From Bacteroidia bacterium (GTDB lineage: Bacteria; Bacteroidota; Bacteroidia; Chitinophagales; Saprospiraceae): DNA of 64,000 nt. The stretch lies in NCBI GenBank assembly GCA_030429045.1, contig JAUIEA010000005.1, forward strand, positions 1 to 64,000, in the 5' to 3' direction. Below, one piece after another: positions 18,318 to 26,970 of this stretch. A program made the translations under genes and the position numbers. Under the pieces are notes generated by a model that was not told where the DNA came from, made no database searches, and was given only the letters and a program-made list of their open reading frames with translations. Position 1 is the first letter of the stretch. The number at the start of each line of letters is the position of its first letter.

Positions 18318-18335
18318 TTTAACCAAGTGGTTAAA
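18318..18335. promoter_or_regulatory. Palindromic operator upstream of the TetR gene
   Basis: TTTAACCA-AG-TGGTTAAA is a perfect 8-2-8 inverted repeat, ending 13 bases before the TetR start codon. Size, symmetry and location fit a TetR dimer site. Confidence 0.75.
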
Positions 18336-18434
18336 TCTGATACAAACCTCGTGTATGCGCGGTAGAAATCCAAATTTTTTAACAAAAATCAGCTGAAGGC
18401 TGGATGCGGGACCGTCAGAACCGTTCATTCTGGC

Positions 18435-18442
18435 TACCTTTG
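18435..18442 (+). promoter_or_regulatory. -7 promoter box before DUF3127 gene
   Basis: TACCTTTG matches TAnnTTTG exactly, 23 bases before ATG 18466. It probably drives the DUF3127 gene and the gene after it. Confidence 0.5.
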
Positions 18443-18465
18443 AACCTCCATAAAAAACATGTCAA

Positions 18466-18846
18466 ATGGCCTTCGAGATCAGCGGGAAATTGGTCAAAAT
18501 ATTCCCTACAGAAAACAAATCAGCCACATTCCAGGCGAGAGAGTTTGTCATCGAGATTCAGGATGGTAACTATCCTCAGTTTGTTAAATTCCAATTGACC
18601 CAGGACCGCTGTCCTTTGGTAGATCCCTTCCAGGAGGGTGAAGAGATCAAAGTATGGTTCGACCTCCGGGGCCGGGAATGGCAAGGGAAGTATTTCACCA
18701 ATCTCAATGCCTGGCGGGTAGAAGGCGCACAAAGCGGCCCCCCACAGCCTGCCGGACAGGATCCTTTCGGTGATGTCTCCTTTCCAGAGGTGAAGAATGA
18801 ACCTCAATTCCAGGATGAAGGTGGTGATGATGATCTTCCATTCTAA
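18466..18846 (+). CDS. DUF3127 protein with SSB-like acidic tail
   Basis: 126 residues. The first about 85 residues (GKLVKIFPTENKSATFQAREFVIEI, then KFQLTQDRCPLVDPFQEGEEIKVWFDLRGREW and YFTNLNAWRVE) are the DUF3127 domain, a small beta-rich fold that looks like an OB fold. A flexible Pro/Gly/Gln linker follows and the protein ends GGDDDLPF. That tail has the form of the SSB C-terminal tip (DDDIPF), through which SSB recruits replication and repair proteins. The family is widespread in Bacteroidota and uncharacterised as far as I know. A single-stranded nucleic-acid-binding role is my inference. The next gene starts three bases after the stop. Confidence 0.85.
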   Translation: MAFEISGKLVKIFPTENKSATFQAREFVIEIQDGNYPQFVKFQLTQDRCPLVDPFQEGEEIKVWFDLRGREWQGKYFTNLNAWRVEGAQSGPPQPAGQDPFGDVSFPEVKNEPQFQDEGGDDDLPF

Positions 18847-18849
18847 CCG

Positions 18850-19425
18850 ATGATCAGGTCGATCCTTCACCGGCTACTCTGGATCAGCATATTTGCTGGG
18901 TTCCTTTTCGGGACGCCTCTCCGGAGTGCTGCCCAGAATATGGGTGGCATCTACGCACTATGGGCAGATGACCTGAGAGAATGGGTCATTTTGGATGATG
19001 AAGGGGATGAGATCGGAACGCTCAAGATGCGCTGGTCCATGCAATATGATCTTTCCTTTTGGGATTACACCTTTGGCGAACACACGGGTGAGATCCGAGC
19101 TCGCTGGCGAGATAATTATCGAGAATGGCAGGTTCAGGAAGGATCGGAAATAATTACCATGCGCCAAACCTGGCGGGATATTCCCACAGAATGGGAACTG
19201 ACCGACGATGGTGATATCCAGTTGAGCTGGCTGACCCGTTGGGCGAATACCCCGGAGGAATGGGAACTTCGCGAGAAGAGTGATGTTGGCCGGTTTGAAG
19301 TGTTCACTGCCTATGAGGGTGATCCTCGTGACTGGGTTATTATCGACGAACTGGATCCGGATTTTTCGGTGGCCGCAAGAATGGGGATGATCTTCATACC
19401 CATCATGATGATTTTGCCCAAGTAA
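18850..19425 (+). CDS. Secreted tryptophan-repeat protein of unknown function
   Basis: 191 residues with a signal peptide (about residues 1-29, ending SAAQ). The mature part consists of about five imperfect units of 25-30 residues built on a W..d..eW.l pattern (LWADDLREWVI, RWRDNYREWQV, TWRDIPTEWEL, RWANTPEEWEL, AYEGDPRDWVI). Strongly acidic turns separate the units. It ends in a hydrophobic stretch (MIFIPIMMILP) that could be a membrane anchor. The repeats suggest a small beta-propeller-like or WG-repeat-like fold. I recognise no named family. It lies directly behind DUF3127, so co-transcription is likely, though one is cytoplasmic and the other exported. Confidence 0.75.
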   Translation: MIRSILHRLLWISIFAGFLFGTPLRSAAQNMGGIYALWADDLREWVILDDEGDEIGTLKMRWSMQYDLSFWDYTFGEHTGEIRARWRDNYREWQVQEGSEIITMRQTWRDIPTEWELTDDGDIQLSWLTRWANTPEEWELREKSDVGRFEVFTAYEGDPRDWVIIDELDPDFSVAARMGMIFIPIMMILPK

Positions 19426-19444
19426 TTCAAACCACGACCCCAAT

Positions 19445-19474
19445 AAAAAAGGGCTGCCTTCAAGCAGCCCTTTT
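19445..19474. terminator. Bidirectional terminator between convergent genes
   Basis: The stem GGGCTGC/GCAGCCC (19451-19457, 19464-19470) is flanked by A6 on the left and T4 on the right. It serves both the plus-strand gene ending at 19425 and bcp on the minus strand. Confidence 0.85.
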
Positions 19475-19498
19475 CTTGTTCTGGTCCTCCTGGAATGC

Positions 19499-19969
19499 TC
19501 AGGAAGCCACACCCATCAGATCCAGGATCTGATCCGCATGTTCTTTTGTCTTGACCTTGCTGATCACTTCGGCGATCTTTCCGTTTTCATCGATGATAAA
19601 GGTGGTCCGGATCACACCCATATACTCCCGTCCCATGAACTTCTTCAATCCCCAGACGCCATAGGCTTCAAGGATCTGATGGTCGGGATCTGCCAGGAGG
19701 GAGAAGGGCAGATCATATTTATCGATAAACTTCTGGTGTTTGGTTTCCTTATCCGGACTCACTCCCAATACAGCAAAGCCATTGTTGAGAAATCGGTTGT
19801 AGTTGTCACGGATACTGCAGGCTTCTGCCGTGCAACCGGGCGTGTCGTCCTTGGGATAGAAGTAGAGTACCAGTTTCTGGCCTTTGAACTGATCCAGGGT
19901 GATGGTTTCACCCTTTTCATTGGGTGCAGAAAATGCCGGGGCCGGATCTCCGGGTTTCAAATTGATCAT
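19499..19969 (-). CDS. bcp: Thioredoxin-dependent peroxiredoxin (Bcp/PrxQ)
   Basis: 156 residues. The active site YPKDDTPGCTAEACSIRD has the peroxidatic C46 and the resolving C51 five residues later, the 2-Cys PrxQ arrangement. The thioredoxin-fold core follows. The protein reduces hydroperoxides with electrons from thioredoxin, such as the one encoded at 7283-7624. There is no signal peptide. A terminator follows the gene. Confidence 0.95.
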   Translation of the reverse strand: MINLKPGDPAPAFSAPNEKGETITLDQFKGQKLVLYFYPKDDTPGCTAEACSIRDNYNRFLNNGFAVLGVSPDKETKHQKFIDKYDLPFSLLADPDHQILEAYGVWGLKKFMGREYMGVIRTTFIIDENGKIAEVISKVKTKEHADQILDLMGVAS

Positions 19970-20010
19970 GTTGTTCTTTTTTGGAGTAACAGGTTATTCC
20001 TGTTGATGGT

Positions 20011-21699
20011 TCATCGATGAATGTTCGCCGTGTACCGGCTTCTGTTATTCCGTTCATCCCAGACTTCCAGGAGAAGTGTCCTGGCCTTGTTCCGGAGATT
20101 GTCCGGAGGGCGAATTGTCAGGACTTCCTCCTGATTGGACCATTCTCCGGGGATCCATTGACCATCCAGGGTGATGTTCCACTGCAGATTGCGCATATGA
20201 TCAGCAGCCAGGACATTATCCTGGATCCGGAAGGACCAGCTATCTGACTCGGCTGGATTGCGATCAAACAGGGGTGTGATCACCGGGGCAAGGGAATCCG
20301 CCATCAATTGATAGGTGCCCAGTTGCCGACTCTGAAATACAAGTTGGCCATCCTTGATCTGTCCGCCACAAGAGACGGGCCTGGAACCATCCACATAAAC
20401 ACCGACCCATTTTTCAGGGGCCACATCCGTTTTCTCGGGAAGTCGGATGGACACCGTCATGAACTGATGAAGAGGCGTCTCAGGTGTGTGGATTTTGTAG
20501 GAGATGAGGCCATCTTCAGATTCCTGGCGGGAAAACTGAAAAAATACGGTTTCATAAAAGGCTCCTGCCGGAATGCTGAATCGGATATCCTGGTCCGAAT
20601 GGGCAAAAGATTCCCCAAAGGGGATGCGGTACTGAAACAGTCTTGCCGGAGGTTCTTTCATTTCAGATGCCCGTTTGATCCAGAATCGCATCTGGGTTTT
20701 GTTGCCGGAAGCATCCATGATTTCGATGACCACCTTTTTTGCCTTCTTCTGGCTGAGTGTGATCAGCCCTGCCTTTTTCATTTCCGGATAGAAGGGCAAG
20801 CGGTTGCCTGGAATCTGATAACAGCGGTGAAACCCCCTGCCCGTGCGCACCCATTCTCCATAATCCAGATGTGCGTTCATATACCGGTTGAGATGAAAGT
20901 CGACCCGGTCGATCACAAAGGAATAGACCAGCTCTTCATCTACCGTTATCGTCATCCGCTGAATGCCTGTTCTGAATCTGTTTTCAGCAATTTTATCCTG
21001 CACTGAAACACCAAGGCCGACCCTCCAGGCGCCGATCAGGACTGTATCACCTTTCACTTTATAGGCCTTCCCCCTCCGAATGGGAGCGATCTCAGTCTCA
21101 AAGAGCGGCAGCAGTTTGTCATCCAGAGCATATAATTTCAACCCCTGGAAAACAGGAGGGATGTTGTCCTTGATCCGCAATCCGTGTAGAAGGGGATTGA
21201 GCGCCGTATGGTGGTCCTGATCGCGAACTTCGTAGTGAAGGTGGACCCCATTGGCCCGGCCCGTTTTGCCCATGGTGCCGATGACCTGGCCTTTGACAAC
21301 CGGAAATTGGTTCGGTTCGAAAACCAGGTCAACCTCTTCTCGATGCGTAGCATATCGGATCGTATCCACGTAGGCCTGCAATCGGGGAGAAAAAGAAGTC
21401 AAATGTGCGTACAGCGTCATTCGGCCGTCGGGATGTTGTACGTACAGGGCCCTCCCATATCCGTCGCGTTGCAGGATAGCCCTGCTGATGTAACCGGCGC
21501 CGGCAGCCAGGATCGGGTCGCCTGCTCTTCCGGTTCTGGATCGGAGATCCACACCAGCATGAAAGTGATCGGGACGCAACTCGCCAAACCCGCCTGTGAG
21601 CACAAGGGGATGCTGAATGGGTGCACCAAGCTGTTGGCTCACCGCTGTGGACAACGCAGCTGATGCGAACAGAAATAGAAGAAGAAGGTGTCGGACCAT
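20011..21699 (-). CDS. Exported M23 metallopeptidase
   Basis: 562 residues from ATG 21699. The open frame continues 154 codons further upstream, but that part overlaps aat out of frame and is Arg/Pro-rich nonsense. The chosen start gives a clear signal peptide (ending AVSQ). A LytM/M23 domain follows at about residues 35-150: HFHAGVDLR supplies the first zinc ligands and HLHYEV the later His. The remaining 400 residues look beta-rich, with Ig-like segments, and have no signature I know. It should cut peptidoglycan cross-links or act as a LytM regulator in the periplasm. TATCTTCG, a near-match to the promoter box, lies seven bases upstream. Confidence 0.88.
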   Translation of the reverse strand: MVRHLLLLFLFASAALSTAVSQQLGAPIQHPLVLTGGFGELRPDHFHAGVDLRSRTGRAGDPILAAGAGYISRAILQRDGYGRALYVQHPDGRMTLYAHLTSFSPRLQAYVDTIRYATHREEVDLVFEPNQFPVVKGQVIGTMGKTGRANGVHLHYEVRDQDHHTALNPLLHGLRIKDNIPPVFQGLKLYALDDKLLPLFETEIAPIRRGKAYKVKGDTVLIGAWRVGLGVSVQDKIAENRFRTGIQRMTITVDEELVYSFVIDRVDFHLNRYMNAHLDYGEWVRTGRGFHRCYQIPGNRLPFYPEMKKAGLITLSQKKAKKVVIEIMDASGNKTQMRFWIKRASEMKEPPARLFQYRIPFGESFAHSDQDIRFSIPAGAFYETVFFQFSRQESEDGLISYKIHTPETPLHQFMTVSIRLPEKTDVAPEKWVGVYVDGSRPVSCGGQIKDGQLVFQSRQLGTYQLMADSLAPVITPLFDRNPAESDSWSFRIQDNVLAADHMRNLQWNITLDGQWIPGEWSNQEEVLTIRPPDNLRNKARTLLLEVWDERNNRSRYTANIHR

Positions 21700-21764
21700 C
21701 GTAGTACGAAGATACCACGTGCGTTCCACCTTCGACTGGGCAGTGAAGGGGAGTTGGCAAAGGA

Positions 21765-22454
21765 TCAACTGTCGAAAGCCCATGCCCCTCTTCTGGTCGT
21801 TGAATAGTCCTGTTCCTGGAGATGGTATAAAAAGGTTTCCCGGAGGATGGGTTCGGCGCCCAGGCTGATCAGATGGCTGGTGCCTTGCTGGCAATCGATG
21901 AGCTGGAAATTCCATTCTGCCAGCTGTTGGACCAGCCGGATGAAACCGAACTTGGAGGCATTGGAACGATGGGTAAACATACTTTCGCCAAAGAAAAGTC
22001 GACCCAAACTCAACCCGTAGAGGCCTCCGACTAGTTCCTCCTCGTGCCACACTTCGACGCTGTGGGCATACCCGATCCGGTGAAGTTCGATATAAGCCGC
22101 CTCCATCTCGGCGGTGATCCAGGTACCGGATTCTGATCGTCCGAGTGAAGGACGGGCGCAAGCCCGAATGACCCGTGCAAAATCCCTATCCAGGGTCACC
22201 TGGAAGGAATGGCGTTTCAGTAATGTCCGCATGCTTTTACTCACGTTCAAATGCTCAGGATACAGGACATATCGCGGGTCTGGGCTCCACCACATCGGGG
22301 GCTCGCCAGTATTAAACCATGGAAAGATACCATGTTCATAGGCCAGGAGAAGGCGCTCCGGGCGAAGGTCACCCCCCACGGCCAGTAAGCCCTCCTCACT
22401 GGCAAGCCTGGGGTCTGGAAACAAGAGTCGGTCGTCTAGTCGATATACGGGCAT
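21765..22454 (-). CDS. aat: Leucyl/phenylalanyl-tRNA-protein transferase
   Basis: 229 residues, the family's usual length. Conserved blocks are [19 protein letters not shown] near residue 11, YEHGIFPWF near residue 39, [10 protein letters not shown] near residue 52, and [38 protein letters not shown] around residues 130-170. It adds Leu or Phe to proteins with N-terminal Arg or Lys, marking them for ClpAP in the N-degron pathway. It sits between the two M23 peptidase genes with no evident functional link to either. Confidence 0.96.
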   Translation of the reverse strand: MPVYRLDDRLLFPDPRLASEEGLLAVGGDLRPERLLLAYEHGIFPWFNTGEPPMWWSPDPRYVLYPEHLNVSKSMRTLLKRHSFQVTLDRDFARVIRACARPSLGRSESGTWITAEMEAAYIELHRIGYAHSVEVWHEEELVGGLYGLSLGRLFFGESMFTHRSNASKFGFIRLVQQLAEWNFQLIDCQQGTSHLISLGAEPILRETFLYHLQEQDYSTTRRGAWAFDS

Positions 22455-22519
22455 GCGAACGGGAAAGATCGCCTTTTCTCCTAATTCTTATTGAGTCGCC
22501 ACACATCCTCACCATCCAC

Positions 22520-22527
22520 TACCTTTG
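22520..22527 (+). promoter_or_regulatory. -7 promoter box four bases before an M23 gene
   Basis: TACCTTTG followed by ACCC and then ATG 22532. It matches TAnnTTTG exactly; use of it would give a transcript with almost no leader. Confidence 0.5.
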
Positions 22528-22531
22528 ACCC

Positions 22532-23200
22532 ATGATCCAGCAGTTCGCGCTTCCACAACCTCAATTCCCGGTGATGGGACCCTCCTTTACAAAAGAGGAT
22601 GCCACTTTTCTGGACCTCAGTGTGACAGGACAAACGTTGCGTGGCGTAGATCTCGCCGATCAGACCCAGCTTCATGCCGCCATCTGGAAAGCCATCGAAG
22701 ACGGAGGTGGACGCCTGGGATATGGAGGGTATCTTGAGCATCGTGGGATCTACAGGGCTTCCCCGCACTTTCTGGAAGGAGCGGTTGACCGGTCTTTGCA
22801 TCTCGGAGTGGATTTGTGGGCAAGCGCTGGCCACCCGGTGTATGCCCCCCTGAATGGTATCGTACACAGCCTGGCCATGAATGCCCAACCATTGGATTAT
22901 GGGGCGACCATCATCCTCCAGCACGACACGGACAACGGTTCGTTCTGGACATTATACGGGCACCTTTCCGAGCGGGACCTGCATTGGTCTCCCGGGGATG
23001 AGATCATTTCCGGATCGGCATTTTGTCATTTAGGGGAGCCCCATGAGAATGGCGGATGGGTCCCCCACCTCCACTTTCAGGTGATCCTGGATATCGCAGA
23101 ATACGTCGGAGATTTTCCCGGTGTGGCTCCACTGGAAGACCAGGAAGAATGGGCTGACCGATGCCCCGATCCGATGCAACTGATACAATTTGCCTCATGA
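22532..23200 (+). CDS. M23-family peptidase, probably cytoplasmic or leaderless
   Basis: 222 residues. The M23 domain occupies about residues 85-200, with HLGVDLW (H and D zinc ligands) and PHLHFQV (final His) both intact, plus LYGHLS between them. No signal peptide is visible, so export would need another route. Similar stand-alone domains occur fused to aminotransferases in other bacteria, which suggests a role other than wall cleavage. Its stop overlaps the next start as ATGA, so the two genes are coupled. Confidence 0.85.
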   Translation: MIQQFALPQPQFPVMGPSFTKEDATFLDLSVTGQTLRGVDLADQTQLHAAIWKAIEDGGGRLGYGGYLEHRGIYRASPHFLEGAVDRSLHLGVDLWASAGHPVYAPLNGIVHSLAMNAQPLDYGATIILQHDTDNGSFWTLYGHLSERDLHWSPGDEIISGSAFCHLGEPHENGGWVPHLHFQVILDIAEYVGDFPGVAPLEDQEEWADRCPDPMQLIQFAS

Positions 23201-23553
23201 AAACCGATGATCTACTCCTCGTTCTTGGCCTTGTCCTGATAGCCATGATGGGGTCGGCCTGCCAGGCCACCTTGGAACCTGTTCAGCATGCACAACGGAT
23301 CTGTGCGTGTTTGCACCCGATCGACTCACTGAATCAGCAATTGGTCGTGACCCTGGATCAGGGCAAACAGGAAGAAGCCATGGAGATCATGATGGACCTG
23401 GATGAATGGAGTCAGCGTGTCGCCGACTGTCTGGATGCCGGCCTGCCTGAAGATCTGGCCTCCTGGCCTTCTGAAGAAGTAAAGACAGAGCTGGACCGTC
23501 AATGCCCGCAATGGGAAACGATGATGCGTTCCTTGTCGGGATATTCGGAATGA
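23197..23553 (+). CDS. Small exported protein, possible lipoprotein
   Basis: 118 residues from ATG 23197, which overlaps the preceding stop by four bases. A hydrophobic N-terminus ends in MMGSAC, a weak lipobox. The mature part is short, helical and acidic, with four further cysteines (CACLHP, ADCLDA, RQCPQW). I recognise no family. An upstream in-frame ATG at 23161 would add 12 residues inside the previous gene and weaken the signal peptide. Confidence 0.65.
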   Translation: MKTDDLLLVLGLVLIAMMGSACQATLEPVQHAQRICACLHPIDSLNQQLVVTLDQGKQEEAMEIMMDLDEWSQRVADCLDAGLPEDLASWPSEEVKTELDRQCPQWETMMRSLSGYSE

Positions 23554-23591
23554 CAAGGACCCATTCCGGGCACAATTCAGTCGTCCACCAT

Positions 23592-23625
23592 AAAAAAAGG
23601 GCCTTTCCACGGAAAGGCCCTTTTT
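23592..23625. terminator. Bidirectional terminator
   Basis: GGGCCTTTC/GAAAGGCCC with a CACG loop, flanked by A7 on the left and T5 on the right. It separates two convergent genes. Confidence 0.88.
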
Positions 23626-23648
23626 ATCTGATCGAGTTCGATCTATAG

Positions 23649-24296
23649 CTACTCATTCGTCATGCAGGGACGCAACTTGACCCGCTTGGTAATGGACTGT
23701 CCATTCTCGGCACTGGTGATCCTGACCTCAGCCTGGTTGCCACAAGCACAATCGATGCGCTGGGCGTGACCCGCTTTGTTGCCATCCACTGTCCAGAGGA
23801 AGGTGAATGCATCTTTCTTGTAATTGCGATTGATCCCGTTGCCCAGGACATATACATCCAGGGTGTTTCCGCCGTTGATACAGACCGATTGGAGGATTTC
23901 CGCCTGGAAAGGTGGAGTCGGACGATCTCCGCCGGAGAAGGTCCTCCGCTCTGAATCGACAACCGCCTGGGTGGATACACCTACAGATGAGCAGATGGCC
24001 GGATCCGGCTGCAGAAAGACAGTGGAATAAAGCGGGTGACGTGATTCACGCTCCAAACAAAGAATGCAGGTCTCCTGTGTTTCACAGCTGGTATTGGCCT
24101 TACGTTGCAGATCCTTCGTAATCCGAGGAATGATCTGATCGCAATAGGGGATATTCTTGATATCTGGATCCTTGTACAGTTCCGACCCTTGCAGGGTGGT
24201 TTTTGTAGGCTTGTTCTGGGCATCCAGAGTGGAAAGGCCAAAAGCACATAGCAGGACGATCAAAGTAGAGATCCGGAATACGGTCGTTACGCGCAT
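23649..24296 (-). CDS. Secreted Cys-rich protein of unknown function
   Basis: 215 residues with a signal peptide (about residues 1-26, ending TLDAQ). The mature part has eight or so cysteines, several in pairs likely to form disulphides (CETQETCILCLE; IDCACGN; a C near the end in RPCMTNE). The C-terminal half (LDVYVLGNGINRNYKKDAFTFLWTVDGNKAG, then AEVRITSAENGQSITKRVKL) reads as an Ig- or PKD-like beta sandwich. I do not recognise the family. No T9SS-type C-terminal domain is evident. It lies downstream of the caspase/TPR gene on the same strand but with a gap of about 180 bases. Confidence 0.7.
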   Translation of the reverse strand: MRVTTVFRISTLIVLLCAFGLSTLDAQNKPTKTTLQGSELYKDPDIKNIPYCDQIIPRITKDLQRKANTSCETQETCILCLERESRHPLYSTVFLQPDPAICSSVGVSTQAVVDSERRTFSGGDRPTPPFQAEILQSVCINGGNTLDVYVLGNGINRNYKKDAFTFLWTVDGNKAGHAQRIDCACGNQAEVRITSAENGQSITKRVKLRPCMTNE

Positions 24297-24477
24297 GTTG
24301 ATTGTTTTTCTTGGGGTAAGTGATGGGTGTTGTCTATCCTGTAACCGGAGATAGAGGCGGAAGTTACCACTTCCCGTTCATTCGGCCCAAATTTCCCCTG
24401 GATTGGTCCATTCTTCAGGATCAGTTGTGAGCAAAAAGAGTCGCATATAAAGCAATGGGAATCCAGAGGTTTGGCAC

Positions 24478-26811
24478 CTATTTCGTTGGGTCAAATGTTT
24501 CCATCAGTGCCTGCCAGCGTTGGGTCCGGGCTCGAAGAGGGGCCAAATGCGGATTTTTCGAAAGGGTTTCCAGGTCGGACCAGCCCAGGGTAAGCGCCTT
24601 TTCCAGGGATGTAAAGGCGATATCGATCTGCCCGGTCTTTGCTTTTAGCAGGCATTGGTTAATGTGTGTCAATGCACTCCCGGGCGTCATCTGCAGGGCT
24701 TTCCTGACCGGCGCCTCTGCTTCGTTCAGACGATCCGCCTCGATCAGGGCCGTCGCCAGGCGAGAATAGGCAAGGCCATTCTCCGGTTGGATTTCAATGG
24801 CGGATTGAAAGTCGGCTATTGCCCGGGCAAACTGACCCTGCTGATGCCTCAGGTAGCCGCGATTGAGCAGCCATGTGGTATGGAGGACGGGGTCTTCTAT
24901 CAGAGACAGAGAATCCACATCCAGAACGTTCTGGAATTGTCGTTCTGCCTGCCTCCATTGGCGGGCCAAGGTATGGATCATTCCAAGATTGATATACGCG
25001 GACAGATCGGACGGATCCGCTTCCAGGGCCTTTTCCAGGTGTTGCCCGGCTTCAGCATACTGGCCTTCCATCAGGTAGGTATGTCCGATCCGGTTTTCAA
25101 TACATGGGATGCAGGTATTCTGATCTGCAGCATCCAGGAGGGACATCCATTTCTGTCGGGCATCTACATGCCGTCCCTGTCGGGTCAGCAAGTTCGCCTG
25201 GGCGGTGACAACCAGGTCGGACTCCGGTTCTGCCAGAGCGGCTTTGTCCAGCATTTCCGATGCCTTCGAAAGGTCCTGCAGGGTATCCTCATAATACCGG
25301 GCCATGGTGAGATAAGGTAATGCCCAGGTGGTAGTCAGTGCTGCCGCTTCTTCCGTATAGTGGATCGCCGAGTCAGCTTCCGGCGACGCAAAGGTGGGTA
25401 TCAGGCCTGTCATCAGGTGAGGCATTTCGGCGTCCCATTTCAAGCCTTCTGCAAATGCTTTTTGACGTGTATCAACAGACGAATGAGATAATCCCTGGAA
25501 AAAGAGTTTGTTGGCCTGGATGGTCCGATACAGGACGTGCTCGGGGCCGAGGATCCGGGCGGCTCTTTCCAGCTTGTCAGCGCTGGATCTGTAGGATGCG
25601 ATTTGAAGGCTGTTTCCGAAGGACATCATGAACTGTCCCCTGGACAGGATAGCGCACATCTCATTCTGCACATCATCCAGGAGAGCAGCGGCATAGCTTC
25701 GGCGTATCTCGGGATGCCAGGACATGATCGTGCTGTCCCGCATCAACTGTTCATAATAGCGATCTGCACTGGTCGCCATAGGGGCCAGATAGCGGCCTTC
25801 TTCCAGGGCTTCGGAAAAGAGCTGGAAATTCTTTTGTGCAGCGTCGCTCAAGGATTCTTCCGGCGCAGACCGGATGCCTTTTTCATTCAGGGAACGGGAG
25901 GCTAATAAGTCACGGGGAACGTCCCCCTCCGAACTCAGCATACTAAGCAATTCGGGGACCACAGTGGTCAGTTTTTCTCTGGGATTCCCCACTGTCATCG
26001 GCGTCTGGAGTGCCGGATCGACATCTTCGATCACCTGATCTTCCAGGTAGCGTCCAATCTCGGACAGGGTGATCTGCTGATCATTGTTATTGTCAGCAAG
26101 GCCGTAGAGCCCCCGGAGCAAATGGTAACTGAAGACGCCTCTTCCTCCGCCCCATTGGGTGCCTTCCAGGCTGTTTTCTTCTGGTTGACAGGAGAGGATC
26201 TTGATCTCATTACCCATTTTGGCCGCCAGGTTCTGTCCGACGATCTGTTTCCCATTCACCGCATCTCCGGCCAGCGTGCCGGACCGACACGCGTCTGTCA
26301 CCAGGATGATGCGGGCCTTGTTCTCTGTAGACAAGGTGGTGATAATGTCCTGGAGGTCTTGAAGTTTGATCGCGCCACCGACCATATAAGCCCTGGCATT
26401 TGCGTTGTGGCACAGCAGATATCCGGGTTGAGAGACACGTTTGCTTTCTACGTCTCCGTGTCCTGAAAAATAGATGACGATGGTCTCATTTTCCCGGGCC
26501 ACGTCCATCAGCCAGTACAACGCCATGACGACTTCCGCCTGGGTAGCCGCTTCATTGGTCAACACCTTGAGATGGTCATCGTCCAGTGATCCTCCTGCAG
26601 GAGATCGGAGGTATTCGGCAAATTCTTCGGCATCCTTGTCGGCAAACCGCAAGTCTGTGATGGTTGGATCCTGATAATCCGACACCCCGACGACTAACCC
26701 GTAATGAACGCCTTGCTGCTCCTGCTCAGAAGCTGCTGGCTGGAGTCCTTTCTGTTGTGCGACAAGTGCAGAACACATGAAAAGACTCAATAATGTGAAG
26801 GGTAATCGCAT
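24478..26811 (-). CDS. Exported caspase-like (C14) protease with TPR repeats
   Basis: 777 residues with a signal peptide (about residues 1-19, ending LVAQQ). A C14 caspase-like domain spans about residues 36-290. Catalytic H118 lies in YFSGHGD and catalytic C175 in VTDACRSG. Near its end D240-E251 (DNNNDQQITLSE) fits an EF-hand calcium loop. About residues 440-770 hold tandem TPR helices (for example YLMEGQYAEAGQHLEKALEADPSDLSAYINLGMIH), expected to bind partner proteins. Signal peptide plus intact dyad indicate a periplasmic or surface protease with Arg/Lys or Asp preference unknown. The gene appears monocistronic. Bacterial caspases can act in cell death or signalling, but nothing here ties it to defence genes. 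Confidence 0.88.
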   Translation of the reverse strand: MRLPFTLLSLFMCSALVAQQKGLQPAASEQEQQGVHYGLVVGVSDYQDPTITDLRFADKDAEEFAEYLRSPAGGSLDDDHLKVLTNEAATQAEVVMALYWLMDVARENETIVIYFSGHGDVESKRVSQPGYLLCHNANARAYMVGGAIKLQDLQDIITTLSTENKARIILVTDACRSGTLAGDAVNGKQIVGQNLAAKMGNEIKILSCQPEENSLEGTQWGGGRGVFSYHLLRGLYGLADNNNDQQITLSEIGRYLEDQVIEDVDPALQTPMTVGNPREKLTTVVPELLSMLSSEGDVPRDLLASRSLNEKGIRSAPEESLSDAAQKNFQLFSEALEEGRYLAPMATSADRYYEQLMRDSTIMSWHPEIRRSYAAALLDDVQNEMCAILSRGQFMMSFGNSLQIASYRSSADKLERAARILGPEHVLYRTIQANKLFFQGLSHSSVDTRQKAFAEGLKWDAEMPHLMTGLIPTFASPEADSAIHYTEEAAALTTTWALPYLTMARYYEDTLQDLSKASEMLDKAALAEPESDLVVTAQANLLTRQGRHVDARQKWMSLLDAADQNTCIPCIENRIGHTYLMEGQYAEAGQHLEKALEADPSDLSAYINLGMIHTLARQWRQAERQFQNVLDVDSLSLIEDPVLHTTWLLNRGYLRHQQGQFARAIADFQSAIEIQPENGLAYSRLATALIEADRLNEAEAPVRKALQMTPGSALTHINQCLLKAKTGQIDIAFTSLEKALTLGWSDLETLSKNPHLAPLRARTQRWQALMETFDPTK

Positions 26812-26970
26812 TTGAGGTGGCGTGGATTCAAACTATCAAGATACGAAAGAAGAGGCAGCAAGGCCATTTTACCCGGGCCAGATCGATCTTCATGTTAATA
26901 TGAATACATGAAGGTTGAGCTCATTGCGCATCCACAATGAGGAGTGATCTATACCCAAAGAATGGTCAGC

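Noticed and set aside
21700-22161. Upstream extension of the M23 gene into aat
   Set aside because: It is Arg/Pro-rich and overlaps aat out of frame; the signal peptide starts at 21699.
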